From: Rhodocyclaceae bacterium
GTDB taxonomy: Bacteria; Pseudomonadota; Gammaproteobacteria; Burkholderiales; UBA3065
Length of the DNA stretch: 45,975 nucleotides
Direction: 5' to 3'
NCBI GenBank assembly: GCA_018882975.1
Contig: VEQZ01000005.1
Span: 1-45,975 of the forward strand
Numbering within the stretch: the stretch's first letter is position 1; each line of letters opens with the position of its first letter. The notes under the pieces were generated by a model, which ran no database searches, was not told the origin of the DNA, and saw only the letters and a list, made by a program, of their open reading frames with translations. The position numbers and the translations under genes are program-made. Of the stretch, positions 27,860 to 38,048 are shown piece by piece.

Positions 27860-28732
27860 TCAGTCCGCGGTGACGCCCTGCGCCTCCAGCGCCGCGCGCA
27901 GTCGCTTCATGGCCTGCGCCTCGATCTGGCGGATGCGCTCCGCCGACACGCGGTATTCGGCGGCGAGTTGGTGCAGCGTCGGCCCGCCGTCGTCGCCCAG
28001 CCAGCGCGACTCGACGATGCGCCGACTGCGTGCGTCGAGCGTCGCCAGCGCGGCCTGCAGCCCCTCGCCGACGACGTGGTCGCGGCGTGCGCTGTCGAGC
28101 CGGGCCTCGGGCGTGCTGGCCTCGTCGGCGAGGTAGCGGATCGGCGCATTGACCGCCTCATCGTCACTGTCGCAGGGGTCGAGCTGCACGTCGCCACCGC
28201 TGAGCCGCAGGTCCATGTCAAGCACGTCCTCGGGGCGCACGTCAAGCTGGCGGGCGATGATCTCGGCGTCGGCGGCGCTCACCGCGCGGCTGTCGGCCTT
28301 GAGGCTGCGCAGATTGAAGAACAGCTTGCGCTGCGCCTTGGTGGTGGCAAGCTTGACCAGCCGCCAGTTGCGCAGGATGTACTCGTGGATCTCGGCGCGG
28401 ATCCAGTGCAGCGCGAACGAAACCAGACGTACACCGCGCTCAGGGTCGAAGCGGCGCACCGCCTTCATCAGCCCGATATTGCCTTCCTGCACCAAGTCGG
28501 GCTGGGGCAAGCCGTAGCCGATGTAGTTGCGCGCCACGCTGACCACCAACCGCAGGTGCGACATCACCAACTGGCGCGCGGCGTCGAGGTCGTTGTCGTC
28601 GCGCAGGGCGCGCGCCAGGCGAACCTCCTCGTCATGGCTGAGCATGGGCAGGCGGTTGACCGCTGCAACGTAGGCGTCAAAACTGCCCAGCGAATTGGGC
28701 AAGGGCATTGGCAGAGTGGCTTGCAATCGCAT
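27860..28732 (-). CDS. rpoH: RNA polymerase heat-shock sigma factor sigma-32
   Basis: RpoH directs transcription of heat-shock chaperone and protease genes. The 290-residue product has sigma-70 region 2 ([31 protein letters not shown] as a match), the RpoH-specific box [12 protein letters not shown] (~135) and a C-terminal region 4 HTH ([20 protein letters not shown]). AGGAG lies immediately against the ATG at 28732, too close for normal initiation. TTG two codons later (28726) or ATG at 28708 could be the true start. It is downstream of ftsX, the conserved ftsYEX-rpoH order, but has its own leader with a perfect CIRCE operator. Confidence 0.97.
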   Translation of the reverse strand: MRLQATLPMPLPNSLGSFDAYVAAVNRLPMLSHDEEVRLARALRDDNDLDAARQLVMSHLRLVVSVARNYIGYGLPQPDLVQEGNIGLMKAVRRFDPERGVRLVSFALHWIRAEIHEYILRNWRLVKLATTKAQRKLFFNLRSLKADSRAVSAADAEIIARQLDVRPEDVLDMDLRLSGGDVQLDPCDSDDEAVNAPIRYLADEASTPEARLDSARRDHVVGEGLQAALATLDARSRRIVESRWLGDDGGPTLHQLAAEYRVSAERIRQIEAQAMKRLRAALEAQGVTAD

Positions 28733-28788
28733 CTCCTATCGGCTCCGCAGCCGCGCGATGGCGCAGTGAGGAGGCACACCATACGAAT

Positions 28789-28815
28789 TTAGCACTCTCC
28801 GCTCGAGAGTGCTAA
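28789..28815 (-). promoter_or_regulatory. CIRCE operator (HrcA site) upstream of rpoH
   Basis: TTAGCACTC, nine bases, GAGTGCTAA: an exact match to the CIRCE consensus, with perfect 9-bp arms and 9-bp spacing, 57 bp before the rpoH ATG. HrcA is the repressor that binds CIRCE and classically controls groESL and dnaK. On the minus strand, TTAGCA and CTAAAT 17 bp apart could serve as -35 and -10 within the operator, so HrcA binding would block the promoter. The rest of the 198-bp ftsX-rpoH gap shows no gene. Confidence 0.93.
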
Positions 28816-28930
28816 GGCGGGCGATTCTTGGATGAGTCTGCCCGCGATCGGTTCCGCGCGGACTGACCGGCGTCAAGCGTCGGCGACCCGGCCGCCCCAG
28901 GGGCCCGGATGCAGGCGGCCGGCGGGCCCG

Positions 28931-29848
28931 CTAGCGGCGGTCGGTGGTGGCCAGATGCTGGCGCACGCCCAGCCACGCCGTGATCCAGCCCAGCAACAGT
29001 GCGATGCCGAGCACGGCGAGGCCGGTCTGCGGGGGCACTGAAGCCGGCGGTGTGTCGATGCCCCATACCGTGGCCAACGGTCCGACCCAGCCCGCCACGC
29101 GCTGCAGCAACAGCTCCGCCAAGCCCCAGCCGAGCCCGGCACCCAGCAGCGCCAGCAGCGTGCCGCGTGCCACGAAGGGTCGCCGCACGAAGGCTGCCGA
29201 GGCGCCGAGCAGGCGGATCAGTTCGATCTCTTGTTGGCGCCCGGCCAACTGCAGGCGAATGGTGTTGAACACCACCACCGCGCCACTGGTGAGCAGCAAC
29301 ACCACCACGCCCTGCGCCATCAGCCGAAGCGTGCCGCTGACGTGGCGCATGCGCTCGACCATCTCGCGGTCGGCCAGCACCTCATCGACGTCGCCGCGGG
29401 CCCGCCAGCGCTTGAGCAATTGGTCGGTGCGCGCCGCCGGCAGGTCGGCGGCCAGCGTCACCACCAGCGCGTCGGGCAGCGGGTTGCCGCCGAGCCCTTC
29501 GAGCAGATGCGGTTCGCCGAGGTCGCGCGACAGGCGTTCGAGCGCCGCCTCGCGACTGACGAAGCGCACGCGCTCTACACCCGCATCAGCCCGCACCGCG
29601 CGCTCGAGTGCGTTGCGGGCGGCCTCTCCGGTGCCCCCGCGCAACACCAGCGTGACCTCCGGCGCGAAGCGGCCGGCCCCCGGCACGCTGCGGCCGAGGC
29701 TCGCGTCGCCAAGCCAGACCACCGCGGCGAGGCCGAGCCCGAAAGCGCAGGCGAGCGCCAGCAGGTTGAACAGGCTGGCCAGCGGTTCGCGCCACAATTG
29801 GGCCAGCGCACCACCATAGGCGCGTATCCAGAACACCACCGCGTTCAT
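28931..29848 (-). CDS. ftsX: Cell division protein FtsX
   Basis: FtsX is the membrane half of the FtsEX complex that controls septal murein hydrolases through EnvC. The 305-residue product has an N-terminal helix (~18-40), a periplasmic domain (~50-165), and three C-terminal helices with the family segment LRLMAQGVVVLLLTSGAVVVFNTIRL and the motif RQQEIELIRLLGAS. The ATG overlaps the ftsE stop (ATGA). An envC-like gene is at 6545-7825. Confidence 0.95.
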   Translation of the reverse strand: MNAVVFWIRAYGGALAQLWREPLASLFNLLALACAFGLGLAAVVWLGDASLGRSVPGAGRFAPEVTLVLRGGTGEAARNALERAVRADAGVERVRFVSREAALERLSRDLGEPHLLEGLGGNPLPDALVVTLAADLPAARTDQLLKRWRARGDVDEVLADREMVERMRHVSGTLRLMAQGVVVLLLTSGAVVVFNTIRLQLAGRQQEIELIRLLGASAAFVRRPFVARGTLLALLGAGLGWGLAELLLQRVAGWVGPLATVWGIDTPPASVPPQTGLAVLGIALLLGWITAWLGVRQHLATTDRR

Positions 29849-30528
29849 GTGACCCACCCCTTGCCGCCACTGCCAACGGTGTACGCGCGGCCGGCCTCGA
29901 CTTTGACGGCGCGTCCGGCGAGGCGGTCGCGAAACAGCGGATCGTGGGTGGCCACCACCACCGTGGTGCCAATGGCATTGAAGGCCTTGAGCATGTCGGC
30001 GATGGCCGCCGCTTGAGCGGCGTCGAGATTGCCGGAAGGCTCGTCGGCAAGGATCAGCGCCGGTCGCGACACCACTGCGCGGGCGATGCACAGGCGCTGC
30101 TGCTCGCCGCCCGAGAGGTTGTCGGGGCGCGCGCTTTCGCGGTCGCCCAGGCCGACCTTCTCGAGCGCGGCGCGCGCCCGCTTGCGCGCCTCGGCCCCAC
30201 GGTAACCGGCGATCTCCAGCGGCACCAGCACGTTCTGCAGGGCGTTGCGGTCGTGCAGCAGCTTAAAGTCCTCGAAGATCAGGCCGATCTGCTGGCGCAC
30301 CAGCGCCAGCCGCCCCGCGTCGAGCTGCGCCGGGTTCTGGCCGAAGATCTCCACCGTACCGGACGAAGCCCGCTCGATGCCCCCCATCAGCCGCAGCAAG
30401 GTGCTCTTGCCGGCGCCCGAGGGTCCGAGCAGCACCACCATCTCGCCGCCAGCGATCTGCAAGTCGACCTCGCGCAGCGCTTCGCTGCCATCGGCGTAAC
30501 GCTTGCCCACCCGGCGCAGGCTGATCAC
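29845..30528 (-). CDS. ftsE: Cell division ATP-binding protein FtsE
   Basis: FtsE is the ABC ATPase of FtsEX. The 227-residue product has Walker [14 protein letters not shown] (~36-48), the Q-loop in LIFEDFKLL, signature [13 protein letters not shown] (~139) and Walker [13 protein letters not shown] (~160) followed by the H-loop VATHD. It lies between ftsY and ftsX with 4-bp overlaps on both sides. Confidence 0.97.
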   Translation of the reverse strand: MISLRRVGKRYADGSEALREVDLQIAGGEMVVLLGPSGAGKSTLLRLMGGIERASSGTVEIFGQNPAQLDAGRLALVRQQIGLIFEDFKLLHDRNALQNVLVPLEIAGYRGAEARKRARAALEKVGLGDRESARPDNLSGGEQQRLCIARAVVSRPALILADEPSGNLDAAQAAAIADMLKAFNAIGTTVVVATHDPLFRDRLAGRAVKVEAGRAYTVGSGGKGWVT

Positions 30529-31511
30529 GGCAGCAGCGCCTCGACGAATTCCTGCGCCGAGAACGGCTGCAGGTCGTCGAGCCCCTCGCCGACGCCGATG
30601 AAACGCACCGGGATTGGCCGCGCGCCGCAGGCCAGCGCAACCAGCACGCCGGCTTTGGCGGTGCCGTCGAGTTTGGTGACCACGAGCCCGGTGACGCCGA
30701 TCGCGCGGTCGAAGGCGGCGATCTGCGCCAGCGAGTTCTGGCCGATGTGCGCGTCGAGCACCAGCAGCACCTCGTGCGGGCCGCTGGCGTCGGCTTTGGC
30801 GATGACGCGTTTGACTTTGGCCAACTCGTCCATCAGGTGCAACTGGGTGGGCAGGCGGCCGGCGGTGTCGGCGATCACCACGTCGGCGCCACGCGCACGG
30901 CCGGCGTTGACGGCGTCGAACACCACCGCGGCCGGGTCGCCGCTGTCCTGGGCGATGACGTCGATGCCGTTGCGCTCGCCCCAGATGCGCAACTGCTCGC
31001 GCGCGGCGGCGCGGAAGGTGTCGCCGGCAGCCAGCAGGGGCTTCTGTCCGTGCGTCTGGAACCAGCGCGCCAGCTTGCCGATGGAGGTGGTCTTGCCACT
31101 GCCGTTGACACCGGCGACCATGATGATGAAGGGTCGCTGCGCCGACGTGTCGAGCGGCTGCTCGAGCACCTGCAGGCGCGCCAGCAAGGCCTTGCGTAAG
31201 GCGCCGCGCAGCGCATCGACGTCCGTGAGCGCGTCGCGCGCCACGCTGCGGCGCAGTTCCTCGAGCAGGTCCTGGGTGGCGGCGATGCCGACATCGGCTG
31301 CCAGCAGTGCCGCCTCGAGGTCATCGTAGACCCCGGCATCGATGGCGCGGCGGCCGTGCACCACGCTGCCCAGCGCTTCACCCAATGCGCCGCTGGCGCG
31401 GCCGAGCCCGGCCTTGAGGCGCTCGCGCCAGCCGGGCGCCGCCGCGACCGCCGCAGCGCTGGAATCCCCCGTGCCTGAGGGGGCGGAGGCCTTGCCGAAG
31501 AAACTAACCAT
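30525..31511 (-). CDS. ftsY: Signal recognition particle receptor FtsY
   Basis: FtsY is the SRP receptor GTPase that docks ribosome-nascent chain complexes at the membrane. The 328-residue product has a short Ala-rich A domain, the N domain (~45-120) and the G domain: P-loop GVNGSGKTTSIGKLA, DTFRAAAREQL, DTAGRLPTQ and TKLDGTAKAG. The acidic A domain found in E. coli is nearly absent, common in betaproteobacteria. The start at 31511 (MVSFFGKAS) is the standard N-terminus. The divergent M16 gene starts 53 bp away, leaving little room for two promoters. Confidence 0.96.
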   Translation of the reverse strand: MVSFFGKASAPSGTGDSSAAAVAAAPGWRERLKAGLGRASGALGEALGSVVHGRRAIDAGVYDDLEAALLAADVGIAATQDLLEELRRSVARDALTDVDALRGALRKALLARLQVLEQPLDTSAQRPFIIMVAGVNGSGKTTSIGKLARWFQTHGQKPLLAAGDTFRAAAREQLRIWGERNGIDVIAQDSGDPAAVVFDAVNAGRARGADVVIADTAGRLPTQLHLMDELAKVKRVIAKADASGPHEVLLVLDAHIGQNSLAQIAAFDRAIGVTGLVVTKLDGTAKAGVLVALACGARPIPVRFIGVGEGLDDLQPFSAQEFVEALLP

Positions 31512-31564
31512 GCGCAGGGGGGTCGGAGAGCCTTGACCAAACCACCGGATTGTAGCCTTCCACC

Positions 31565-32962
31565 ATGACACGCCGGATGCCACCCCTCCTGACACGCCTT
31601 TTCCGTCCACTTGCCCTGCTCGCCGCGCTTGCTGCCGCGTCGTTGGCGCAGGCCGCCCCCGAGACCTTTGAGACCACCCTGGGCAACGGCATGAAGGTCA
31701 TCGTCCGGCCCGACCACCGCGCGCCCGTGGTGATGAGCCAGGTCTGGTACCGCATCGGCAGTGTCGACGAATTCAACGGCACCACCGGCATCTCGCACGT
31801 GCTCGAACACATGATGTTCAAGGGCACCGCCAAGGTGCCCTCGGGCGAGTTCTCCCGCCGTGTCGCCGCGGCCGGCGGCAAGGAGAACGCCTTCACCAGC
31901 CGCGACCAGACCGTCTACCACCAGCAACTGGCTGCGCGCCATTTGCCGCTGGTGCTCGAACTGGAGGCCGATCGCATGCGCAACCTGCTGCTTGACGAGG
32001 CCGAGTTCAAGAAAGAGATTCAGGTGGTCATGGAAGAGCGCCGCTGGCGCATCGAGGACCAACCCGGCAGCCAGGTCTACGAGACCATGGTCGGCACCGC
32101 GCTGCAGGCGCACCCCTACCGCATCCCGGTGATCGGTTACATGGACGACCTGCGCAACCTGACCATCGACGATGTGCGCGCCTGGTACAAGCGTTGGTAT
32201 GCGCCCAACAACGCCACCTTGGTGGTGGTCGGCGACGTGCAGCCGGAGGCGGTGTTCGAACTCGCAGCACGCTTCTTCGGGCCGCTCGAGCCCTCGGTGC
32301 TGCCGGCGCGCAAACCGCAGACCGAGCCGGCGCAGACCGGCATCCGCCGCGTCCGCGTCAAGGCGGTGGCCGAGGAGCCGACGCTGACCATGGCTTGGCG
32401 CGCTCCGTCCCTGACCGATCCGGAGGGTGACTGGATGCCCTACGCGCTGGACGTGCTCGCCGGCGTGCTCGATGGCTATCCGGGTGCCCGCCTCAATACG
32501 CGACTGGTGCGCGAGCAGCGCATCGCGGTGGACGTCGACGCCGGTTACGACGCCATCGGCCGCGGTCCGAGCTTTTTCATGCTTGGCGGCGCGCCGGCAT
32601 CCGGCCACACCGTGGACGATCTGGAGAAGGCGCTGCGCGAGCAGATCCGCGACATCGCTGACAACGGCGTGCGGGCCGAGGAACTGGCGCGGGCGCGTTC
32701 GCAGGTGGTGGCCGGTCAGGTGTTCGCGCGCGACAGCATCAGCGCGCAGGCGCGCATGATCGGCGAACTCGAGCTGGCTGGTCTCGGTTACCGCACCGAG
32801 GACCGCCTGCTCGAAAAACTGCGCGAGGTGACGCCAGAGCAGGTGCAGCGCGTGGCGCGCGAACTGCTGGTCGATGACACGCTCACCGTGGCGGTGCTCG
32901 ACCCGCAGCCGATGCCGGAAGGCGGCAAGCCCAAAGGTCCGCCCAAGGGCGGCCGCCATTGA
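31565..32962 (+). CDS. M16 family zinc metallopeptidase, catalytic subunit
   Basis: A pitrilysin-family periplasmic peptidase, 465 residues. It has a signal peptide (~1-31), the inverted zinc motif HVLEH (H78, E81 and H82), the distal ligand glutamate around E157/E158 in VVMEERRWR, and a second M16 domain (~200-430). A short Pro/Gly/Lys tail follows. The companion gene 71 bp downstream encodes a degenerate subunit, so the two probably form a heterodimer in which this one cuts. Substrates are unknown; the family degrades peptides or quinohemoprotein and signal fragments. Confidence 0.93.
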   Translation: MTRRMPPLLTRLFRPLALLAALAAASLAQAAPETFETTLGNGMKVIVRPDHRAPVVMSQVWYRIGSVDEFNGTTGISHVLEHMMFKGTAKVPSGEFSRRVAAAGGKENAFTSRDQTVYHQQLAARHLPLVLELEADRMRNLLLDEAEFKKEIQVVMEERRWRIEDQPGSQVYETMVGTALQAHPYRIPVIGYMDDLRNLTIDDVRAWYKRWYAPNNATLVVVGDVQPEAVFELAARFFGPLEPSVLPARKPQTEPAQTGIRRVRVKAVAEEPTLTMAWRAPSLTDPEGDWMPYALDVLAGVLDGYPGARLNTRLVREQRIAVDVDAGYDAIGRGPSFFMLGGAPASGHTVDDLEKALREQIRDIADNGVRAEELARARSQVVAGQVFARDSISAQARMIGELELAGLGYRTEDRLLEKLREVTPEQVQRVARELLVDDTLTVAVLDPQPMPEGGKPKGPPKGGRH

Positions 32963-34318
32963 GCACCCTTTGCCGTTTTGTGGCACAGCCGCCGGCGCGC
33001 CATCCTGAACCCAACATTTTTCGGTGACACCCCATGCGCTTCCTGATCGCCCTCTGCGCTTTCCTGTTCGCCCCGCTCGCCGGCGCCGCGCTGCCGGTGC
33101 AGCACTGGCAGACCGCTGCCGGCGCGCGCGTCTATCTGGTCGAGAACCACGACCTGCCGATGCTGGACGTGAGCATCCAGTTCCCGGCTGGCAGCGCCTG
33201 GGAGGGTCAGCGCCCGGCCGGCACCGCCGCGCTGACCTCGCGCCTGTTCTCGGCCGGCACGGCCGGACTCTCCGAGCAGCAGGTTTCCGACCGCTTGGCC
33301 GACACCGGCTCGCAACTGGCACCGAGCGTCGATGATGACCTCGCCGGCTTCAGCCTGCGCACGCTCAGCAGTGCGGCCGAACTGGATTCGTCGATCGGGC
33401 TGTTGGCCACACTGCTGGCTGCGCCGCAGTTCCCCGAGGCGGTGCTCGAGCGCGAAAAGGCGCGCACCATCAGCGGGCTCAAGGAGGCCGAGACCAAGCC
33501 CGAGACGCAGGCCGACCGCGCCTTCAGCAAGGCGGTGTTCGGCGACCACCCCTACGGCCGCGACGCCGACCCGGCATCGGTGGCGCGCATCACCCGCGAC
33601 GACCTGACGGCCTTTTACGCCGAGCGCTACCGGGTGGGTGGCGCGGTGCTGGTGATGGTCGGCGACATCGACCGCGCCGGTGCAGAAGCGCTGGCGGAAC
33701 GTCTGACCGCCGGCCTGCCCGCCGGAGCGCCGCAGCCCGACGCGCTGCCGCCGGTCAAGCCCCTTGCAGCGGGGGCCGAGACGCGCGTGCCGCACCACGC
33801 CACGCAGGCACACATCGTCGTCGGCCAAACCGGTATGAAGCGTGGCGACCCCGACTATTTCCCGCTCTATGTCGGCAACTATGTGCTCGGCGGCGGTGGC
33901 TTCGTCTCGCGCCTGACCGACGAGGTCCGGCAGAAGCGCGGCCTCGCCTACAGTGTCTACAGCTACTTCATGCCGCGTCTGGTCGATGGGCCATTCCAGG
34001 TCGGCCTGCAGACCAAGCGCGAGAGCGCCAGCGAGGCACTCGCGGTGGTGCGCGACACGCTGGCGCGCTTCATGGCCGAGGGCCCGAGCGAAGACGAACT
34101 GCAGGCGGCCAAGTCCAACCTGATCGACGGCTTTCCGCTGCGCATCGAGAACAACCGCAAGATCCTCGATTATCTGGCCATGGTGGCGTTCTACAAGCTG
34201 CCGCCGAGTTACATCGACGACTTCACGCGCGAGATCGACGCGGTCACCGTGGCGCAGATCCGCGATGCCTTCAAACGCCGCATCGACCCGGCGAAGATGG
34301 TGACGGTGGTGGTGGCCG

Positions 34319-35472
<1,154 letters not shown>

Positions 35473-35504
35473 ACTGCTGCTATACCGTTTCCAAGCACCA
35501 CGCC

Positions 35505-35762
35505 ATGGCACTCCTGATCACTGAGGACTGCATCAACTGCGACGTCTGCGAGCCGGCTTGCCCCAACACCGCCATCTCGCAGGGCAAGGACATCTACCAG
35601 ATCGCGCCCCAGCGCTGCACCGAGTGCGTCGGCCACTTCGACGAGCCGCAGTGCATGGAGGTGTGCCCGGTGAGCTGCATCATCCTCGACCCCCTGAAGC
35701 GCGAGAGCCACGGCGAGCTAATGGACAAGTACCGGAAGCTGATGGCCGACGCCTCGAGCTAG
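35505..35762 (+). CDS. 2[4Fe-4S] ferredoxin, Alvin/YfhL type
   Basis: An 85-residue electron carrier with two cluster-binding motifs: C9-x2-C12-x2-C15-x3-C19-P and C38-x2-C41-x8-C50-x3-C54-P, plus C58. The eight-residue insertion between the second and third cysteines of the second motif and the helical C-terminal tail (ESHGELMDKYRKLM) mark the Allochromatium vinosum-type family, which has very low-potential clusters. YfhL of E. coli is a relative. The location after coaD is conserved in many proteobacteria. A possible -10 (TATACC at 35481) lies just upstream. Confidence 0.93.
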   Translation: MALLITEDCINCDVCEPACPNTAISQGKDIYQIAPQRCTECVGHFDEPQCMEVCPVSCIILDPLKRESHGELMDKYRKLMADASS

Positions 35763-35792
35763 CAGCACCGCGGACGGCCGCCGCAGGCGTTT

Positions 35793-36437
35793 CTAGCGCT
35801 GGCCGTCGGCGACGAAGGGGTTGTCGTCGCGTTCATCGCCAAAGGTCGACATCGGTCCGTGCCCCGGCACGAACGCGACCTCCCGCCCCAATGGCCACAA
35901 TTTCTCGCGGATCGACGCCAGCAACTGTGCGTGGTTGCCGCGCGGAAAGTCGGTGCGCCCGATCGAGCCCTGGAACAGTACGTCGCCGACCTGTGCCCAC
36001 TGCGCCGCGCGATTGAAGAAGATCACATGCCCGGGCGTGTGACCGGGCGTGTGGTAGACCTCGAACACCAGATCGCCGAGCGTCACCGTGTCGCCGTCGT
36101 CGAGCCAGCGGTCGGGCACGAAGGCGCGCGGGCTGCCAAAACCGAACCACTGCACCTGCTGCGCCATGGCGTCGATCCAGAACGCGTCCTCGCGCTGCGG
36201 GCCGACGATCGGCACGCCGGTCCGCTCGCGCAGTTCGAGCGAGCCGCCGCAGTGGTCGAGATGGCCGTGGGTCAGCCAGACCGCTTCCAGTTTGAGCCCG
36301 CGTTGCCGCACCTCGGCGAGCAGGCGATCGACTTCTCCGCCCGGGTCGATGAAGGCGGCGGCGCATGTCTCGCTGCACCAGACCAGCGTGGTGTTCTGCG
36401 CAAAGGGGGTGACCGGGATGACTGCGAACTCGAGCAT
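35793..36437 (-). CDS. MBL-fold metallo-hydrolase (glyoxalase II-like)
   Basis: This 214-residue protein has the metallo-beta-lactamase signature THGHLDHCGG (H57, H59, D61, H62), the further ligands in YHTPGHTPGHVIF and VGDVLFQGSIGRTDFPRG, and VPGHGP near the end. The SIGRTDFPRG string groups it with YcbL-like small glyoxalase II/hydrolase proteins. Substrate is not determined by sequence. It is convergent with the ferredoxin and divergent from amtB. Confidence 0.9.
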   Translation of the reverse strand: MLEFAVIPVTPFAQNTTLVWCSETCAAAFIDPGGEVDRLLAEVRQRGLKLEAVWLTHGHLDHCGGSLELRERTGVPIVGPQREDAFWIDAMAQQVQWFGFGSPRAFVPDRWLDDGDTVTLGDLVFEVYHTPGHTPGHVIFFNRAAQWAQVGDVLFQGSIGRTDFPRGNHAQLLASIREKLWPLGREVAFVPGHGPMSTFGDERDDNPFVADGQR

Positions 36438-36524
36438 GGCGGGATGCTATCAGCGACGGCGAGGCTGCTGTGACACGGATGCGGCCACGCCACGTCGGCA
36501 CCCGCCTGACGGTCTGGCATTAAC

Positions 36525-36570
36525 GCACCGATATGGTGCACATTCGGCACCGTGCGCACGAAGGCAGTGC
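36525..36570 (+). promoter_or_regulatory. Two NtrC-type enhancer sites upstream of amtB
   Basis: Two perfect GCAC-N7-GTGC dyads lie at 36525-36539 (GCACCGATATGGTGC) and 36556-36570 (GCACGAAGGCAGTGC). Their centres are 31 bp apart, about three helical turns, the spacing typical of paired NtrC sites. A weaker third half-match (GCACTACGGTGGTGA) is at 36639-36653. The pair lies ~115-150 bp upstream of a sigma-54 promoter, an ordinary enhancer distance. This 338-bp gap (36438-36775) contains no gene. Confidence 0.85.
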
Positions 36571-36669
36571 GTGACCTCGCCTGAATTCTGGCGCCAGCTT
36601 CGTTTTTGGGCTTCCAGGACATTGAATGCAATCGCTTTGCACTACGGTGGTGAGGCGTGTGCCCGCTTT

Positions 36670-36685
36670 TGGCGCGGTTTTTGCT
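36670..36685 (+). promoter_or_regulatory. Sigma-54 promoter of amtB
   Basis: TGGCGCG-GTTT-TTGCT matches the -24/-12 consensus (TGGCACG-N4-TTGCA), with the invariant GG (36671-36672) and GC (36683-36684) at the required 12-bp register. It lies 91 bp before the amtB ATG and downstream of two NtrC dyads, so amtB should be induced under nitrogen limitation. Confidence 0.88.
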
Positions 36686-36775
36686 GGAAGTGGCTGAAGA
36701 ACTCCCCGGACAGCTGTCCTGGGGAAACCATGCGGCCGCCAGAGCCGCGCCCCGCAACCCGCCCACACGCCCCCC

Positions 36776-37978
36776 ATGGATGCCTTCAAGACTTCTTCAG
36801 ACGTTCTCTTCATTCTGCTCGGCGCCATCATGGTGCTGGCCATGCATGCCGGCTTCGCCTTCCTCGAACTCGGCACCGTGCGCAAAAAGAACCAGGTCAA
36901 CGCCCTGGTCAAGATCCTCGTCGATTTCGCCGTCTCGACCGTCGCCTATTTCTTTGTCGGCTATGGGGTGGCCTATGGCGTGAGCTTTCTAAGTGGCGCC
37001 GGTACGCTGGCGGCCAACGGCGGCTATGACCTGGTCAAGTTTTTCTTTCTGCTCACTTTCGCGGCGGCGATCCCGGCCATCGTCTCGGGCGGTATCGCCG
37101 AGCGCGCGCGCTTCGGCCCGCAGCTCATCGCCACCGCGGTGATCGTCGGGTTGATCTACCCGTTCTTCGAAGGCATCGTCTGGAACAACAACTTCGGCCT
37201 GCAGGGGTTGGTTGAGGCGCAGTTCGGCAAACCTTTCCACGATTTTGCCGGGAGCGTGGTGGTGCATGCGGTGGGCGGCTGGATCGGGCTGGCGGCGGTG
37301 CTGCTGCTCGGCCCTCGGCGCGGCCGCTACCACCGTGATGGTGGCATGGCGGCGCACCCGCCGTCGTCGATCCCCTTTCTGGCGTTGGGGGCCTGGATCC
37401 TCTCGGTGGGCTGGTTTGGCTTCAACGTGATGAGTGCGCAGAAGCTGGATGTGGTCAACGGCCTCGTCGCACTCAACTCGCTCATGGCCATGGTGGGCGG
37501 CACCATCGCCGCGCTGGTCGCCGGTCGCAACGACCCGGGCTTCGTCCACAACGGTCCGCTGGCCGGTCTGGTGGCCGTCTGCGCCGGCTCCGACGTGATG
37601 CACCCGGTCGGCGCGTTGGCCACTGGCGCAATCGCTGGCGCGCTATTTGTCTACCTGTTCACGCTGACGCAGAACCGCTGGAAGATCGATGACGTGCTCG
37701 GCGTGTGGCCGCTGCACGGCCTGTGCGGGGCGTGGGGCGGCATCGCCGCGGGCATCTTCGGCAGCGCGGCGCTCGGCGGCCTTGGCAATGTTGCGCTGGG
37801 CGCGCAGGTGGCGGGTACGCTCGGCGGCGTGGTGGTCGCCCTGGTGGGCGGTGCGGCGGTCTATGCGCTGATCCGCGCGGTCACCCCGCTGCGCCTCGAC
37901 CCCGAAGAGGAATACGAGGGTGCCGACTTGACCATCCACCGCATCAGCAGCACGCCGGACCGCGAACCGAGCTGGTAA
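36776..37978 (+). CDS. amtB: Ammonium transporter (Amt family)
   Basis: An 11-helix ammonium channel of the inner membrane, 400 residues. The pore twin histidines are present: H164 in SVVVHAVGGW and H314 in WPLHGLCGAWGG, along with D156 of the DFAGS motif and SGGIAER after helix 3. It has no N-terminal signal peptide, and the region around GIVWNNNF departs from the MVWGGG motif of E. coli AmtB, so it belongs to a divergent Amt branch. The glnK (PII) gene that usually accompanies amtB is not adjacent. Expression is predicted to be NtrC/sigma-54 dependent. Confidence 0.94.
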   Translation: MDAFKTSSDVLFILLGAIMVLAMHAGFAFLELGTVRKKNQVNALVKILVDFAVSTVAYFFVGYGVAYGVSFLSGAGTLAANGGYDLVKFFFLLTFAAAIPAIVSGGIAERARFGPQLIATAVIVGLIYPFFEGIVWNNNFGLQGLVEAQFGKPFHDFAGSVVVHAVGGWIGLAAVLLLGPRRGRYHRDGGMAAHPPSSIPFLALGAWILSVGWFGFNVMSAQKLDVVNGLVALNSLMAMVGGTIAALVAGRNDPGFVHNGPLAGLVAVCAGSDVMHPVGALATGAIAGALFVYLFTLTQNRWKIDDVLGVWPLHGLCGAWGGIAAGIFGSAALGGLGNVALGAQVAGTLGGVVVALVGGAAVYALIRAVTPLRLDPEEEYEGADLTIHRISSTPDREPSW

Positions 37979-37989
37979 CTGTCGGCCGG

Positions 37990-38031
37990 GGCGCCGCGGT
38001 GCGACCCGGTGCTGCACCTCGTGGCGGCGCC
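37990..38031. terminator. Possible bidirectional terminator between amtB and the carbonic anhydrase gene
   Basis: A GC-rich inverted repeat: outer arms GGCGCCGC (37990-37997) and GCGGCGCC (38024-38031), inner arms GGTGC (37998) and GCACC (38014). It lies in the 70-bp convergent gap. There is no T-run, so termination would rely on the hairpin alone or on Rho. Confidence 0.4.
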
Positions 38032-38048
38032 GGCGTGCGTCGGGCGGT

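Noticed and set aside
30875-33322. 815-codon open frame on the minus strand across ftsY and the first M16 gene
   Set aside because: It overlaps two well-supported genes in other frames and has shadow composition.
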